Positions 4,755-5,304 of a stretch of DNA of 5,304 nucleotides are shown one piece after another. A program made the position numbers and the translations under genes. The notes below the pieces were generated by a model. That model saw nothing but the letters and a program-made list of their open reading frames with translations. It was not told the DNA's origin and searched no databases. The stretch's first letter is position 1; each line of letters begins with the position of its first letter. The stretch covers positions 1 to 5,304 of the forward strand of contig DAOVWR010000084.1 in assembly GCA_030636545.1 (NCBI GenBank), read 5' to 3'. Source of the DNA: Mycoplasmatota bacterium. Its GTDB lineage: Bacteria > Bacillota_I > Bacilli_A > Izemoplasmatales > Izemoplasmataceae.

Positions 4755-5304
4755 ATGGAACAATATAGTCGAAATATGGGAATACTCAATCAAGAAGAAT
4801 TCCTTATCGTCAAGAAGACTAAAATACTCGTAGTTGGGGCTGGTGGATTAGGGGGCTATATCGCAAGTAGTTTAGTGCGTCTTGGTGTAGAACATATTAC
4901 AATTCTTGATTTTGATAATTTTGAAGAATCTAACTTAAACAGACAAATTTTCTGTTCTACTCTTACACTTAACAAGTCTAAAGTTGAAGTAACCAAAGAG
5001 AAACTCCTTGAAATAAATCCTTCTGCTAAAATCGAAATAATGCATTTAAGATATGATAATGACATTAATCAAAATCTATATGAAAATATCGATATTGTTT
5101 TTGATGCAGTTGATAATATTAAAACAAAAATACTACTTGAAAATCACTGTTCACTTCATAACAAGCCATTTATTCACGGGGCAATTGGCGGATGGTATGG
5201 ACAAATAGGTATTATCCTACCAGGAAGTTTTATCCTGAAAGAAATTTACAAAGATAAAATAAGTGGCATTGAAAAGACCTTAAAAAGTCCAACATTTATC
5301 CCAG
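4755..5304 (+). CDS. ThiF/MoeB/HesA-family E1-like activating enzyme (partial, C-terminus beyond right edge)
   Basis: An E1-type enzyme that adenylates the C-terminal glycine of a sulfur-carrier protein, presumably the MoaD-like product just upstream. The 183 complete codons present show the whole nucleotide-binding core. These are the N-terminal YSRNMGI (4-10), GAGGLGG at 28-34 for ATP, Asp52 and Asp54 after the second strand, NRQIF at 62-66 with the catalytic-type Arg63, Lys76, and DAVDN at 117-121 with the Mg-binding-type Asp120. A GIEKTLKSPTFIP stretch appears close to the right edge and no CxxC zinc motif appears before it. This looks like the short HesA-like form rather than full MoeB with its zinc cysteines, though the missing end could alter that view. 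The gene starts 1 nt after the preceding stop. The reading frame is open to the edge, so the truncation is only that of the window. Confidence 0.9.
   Translation, partial: MEQYSRNMGILNQEEFLIVKKTKILVVGAGGLGGYIASSLVRLGVEHITILDFDNFEESNLNRQIFCSTLTLNKSKVEVTKEKLLEINPSAKIEIMHLRYDNDINQNLYENIDIVFDAVDNIKTKILLENHCSLHNKPFIHGAIGGWYGQIGIILPGSFILKEIYKDKISGIEKTLKSPTFIP

Noticed and set aside
4856..5065. 69-codon open frame on the minus strand
   Set aside because: Antisense to the conserved core of the ThiF-like gene, with no supporting signals.
1..5304. CRISPR array, insertion sequence or tRNA gene
   Set aside because: No regularly spaced repeats, transposase-like frame, terminal inverted repeats or cloverleaf-like sequence with a TTCGA-type arm were seen on reading both strands.

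Overview
The window is AT-rich and carries a tungsten-enzyme locus. The organism is probably an anaerobic or facultative low-GC Gram-positive bacterium (Bacillota or a close relative). This is inferred from strong AGGAGG-type ribosome binding sites, A/T-ending codons, a lipoprotein-type solute-binding protein, U-tract terminators and a near-perfect CcpA cre box. No gene here fixes the genus. Tryptophan is read as TGG throughout, so nothing points to an altered genetic code.

Left arm (minus strand, 1-1307): tupA, a tungstate-binding lipoprotein, is followed with no gap by tupB, the membrane permease. tupB runs off the left edge, and the ATPase tupC is expected beyond it.

Centre (1308-1650, no protein gene): two divergent control regions lie back to back. 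The minus-strand tupA leader has a candidate extended -10 promoter, a folded element resembling the Moco/Tuco (molybdenum/tungsten cofactor) riboswitch class, and a very strong intrinsic terminator ending just before the tupA ribosome binding site. The plus strand has a consensus-like sigma-A promoter (17-bp spacer) overlapped by a 14/14 match to a CcpA cre consensus. It starts a leader of only about 30 nt for the oxidoreductase gene.

Right arm (plus strand, 1651-5304): an aldehyde:ferredoxin oxidoreductase (AOR) with all four cluster cysteines and the pterin motifs is followed by a perfect 12-bp hairpin. Next come a radical SAM protein of the type found beside tungsten AORs, a MoaD/ThiS-like sulfur carrier ending in Gly-Gly, and a ThiF/MoeB/HesA-like activating enzyme cut off by the right edge.

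Taken together, Tup imports tungstate. The ThiF-like enzyme and the MoaD-like carrier probably supply dithiolene sulfur for the pterin cofactor. The radical SAM protein presumably matures the enzyme or its cofactor, and AOR interconverts aldehydes and carboxylates using ferredoxin. Uptake seems to be set by cofactor level (RNA attenuation), while the enzyme operon seems to be set by carbon status (cre). The hairpin and missing Shine-Dalgarno before the radical SAM gene suggest the maturase is made in much lower amounts than AOR.
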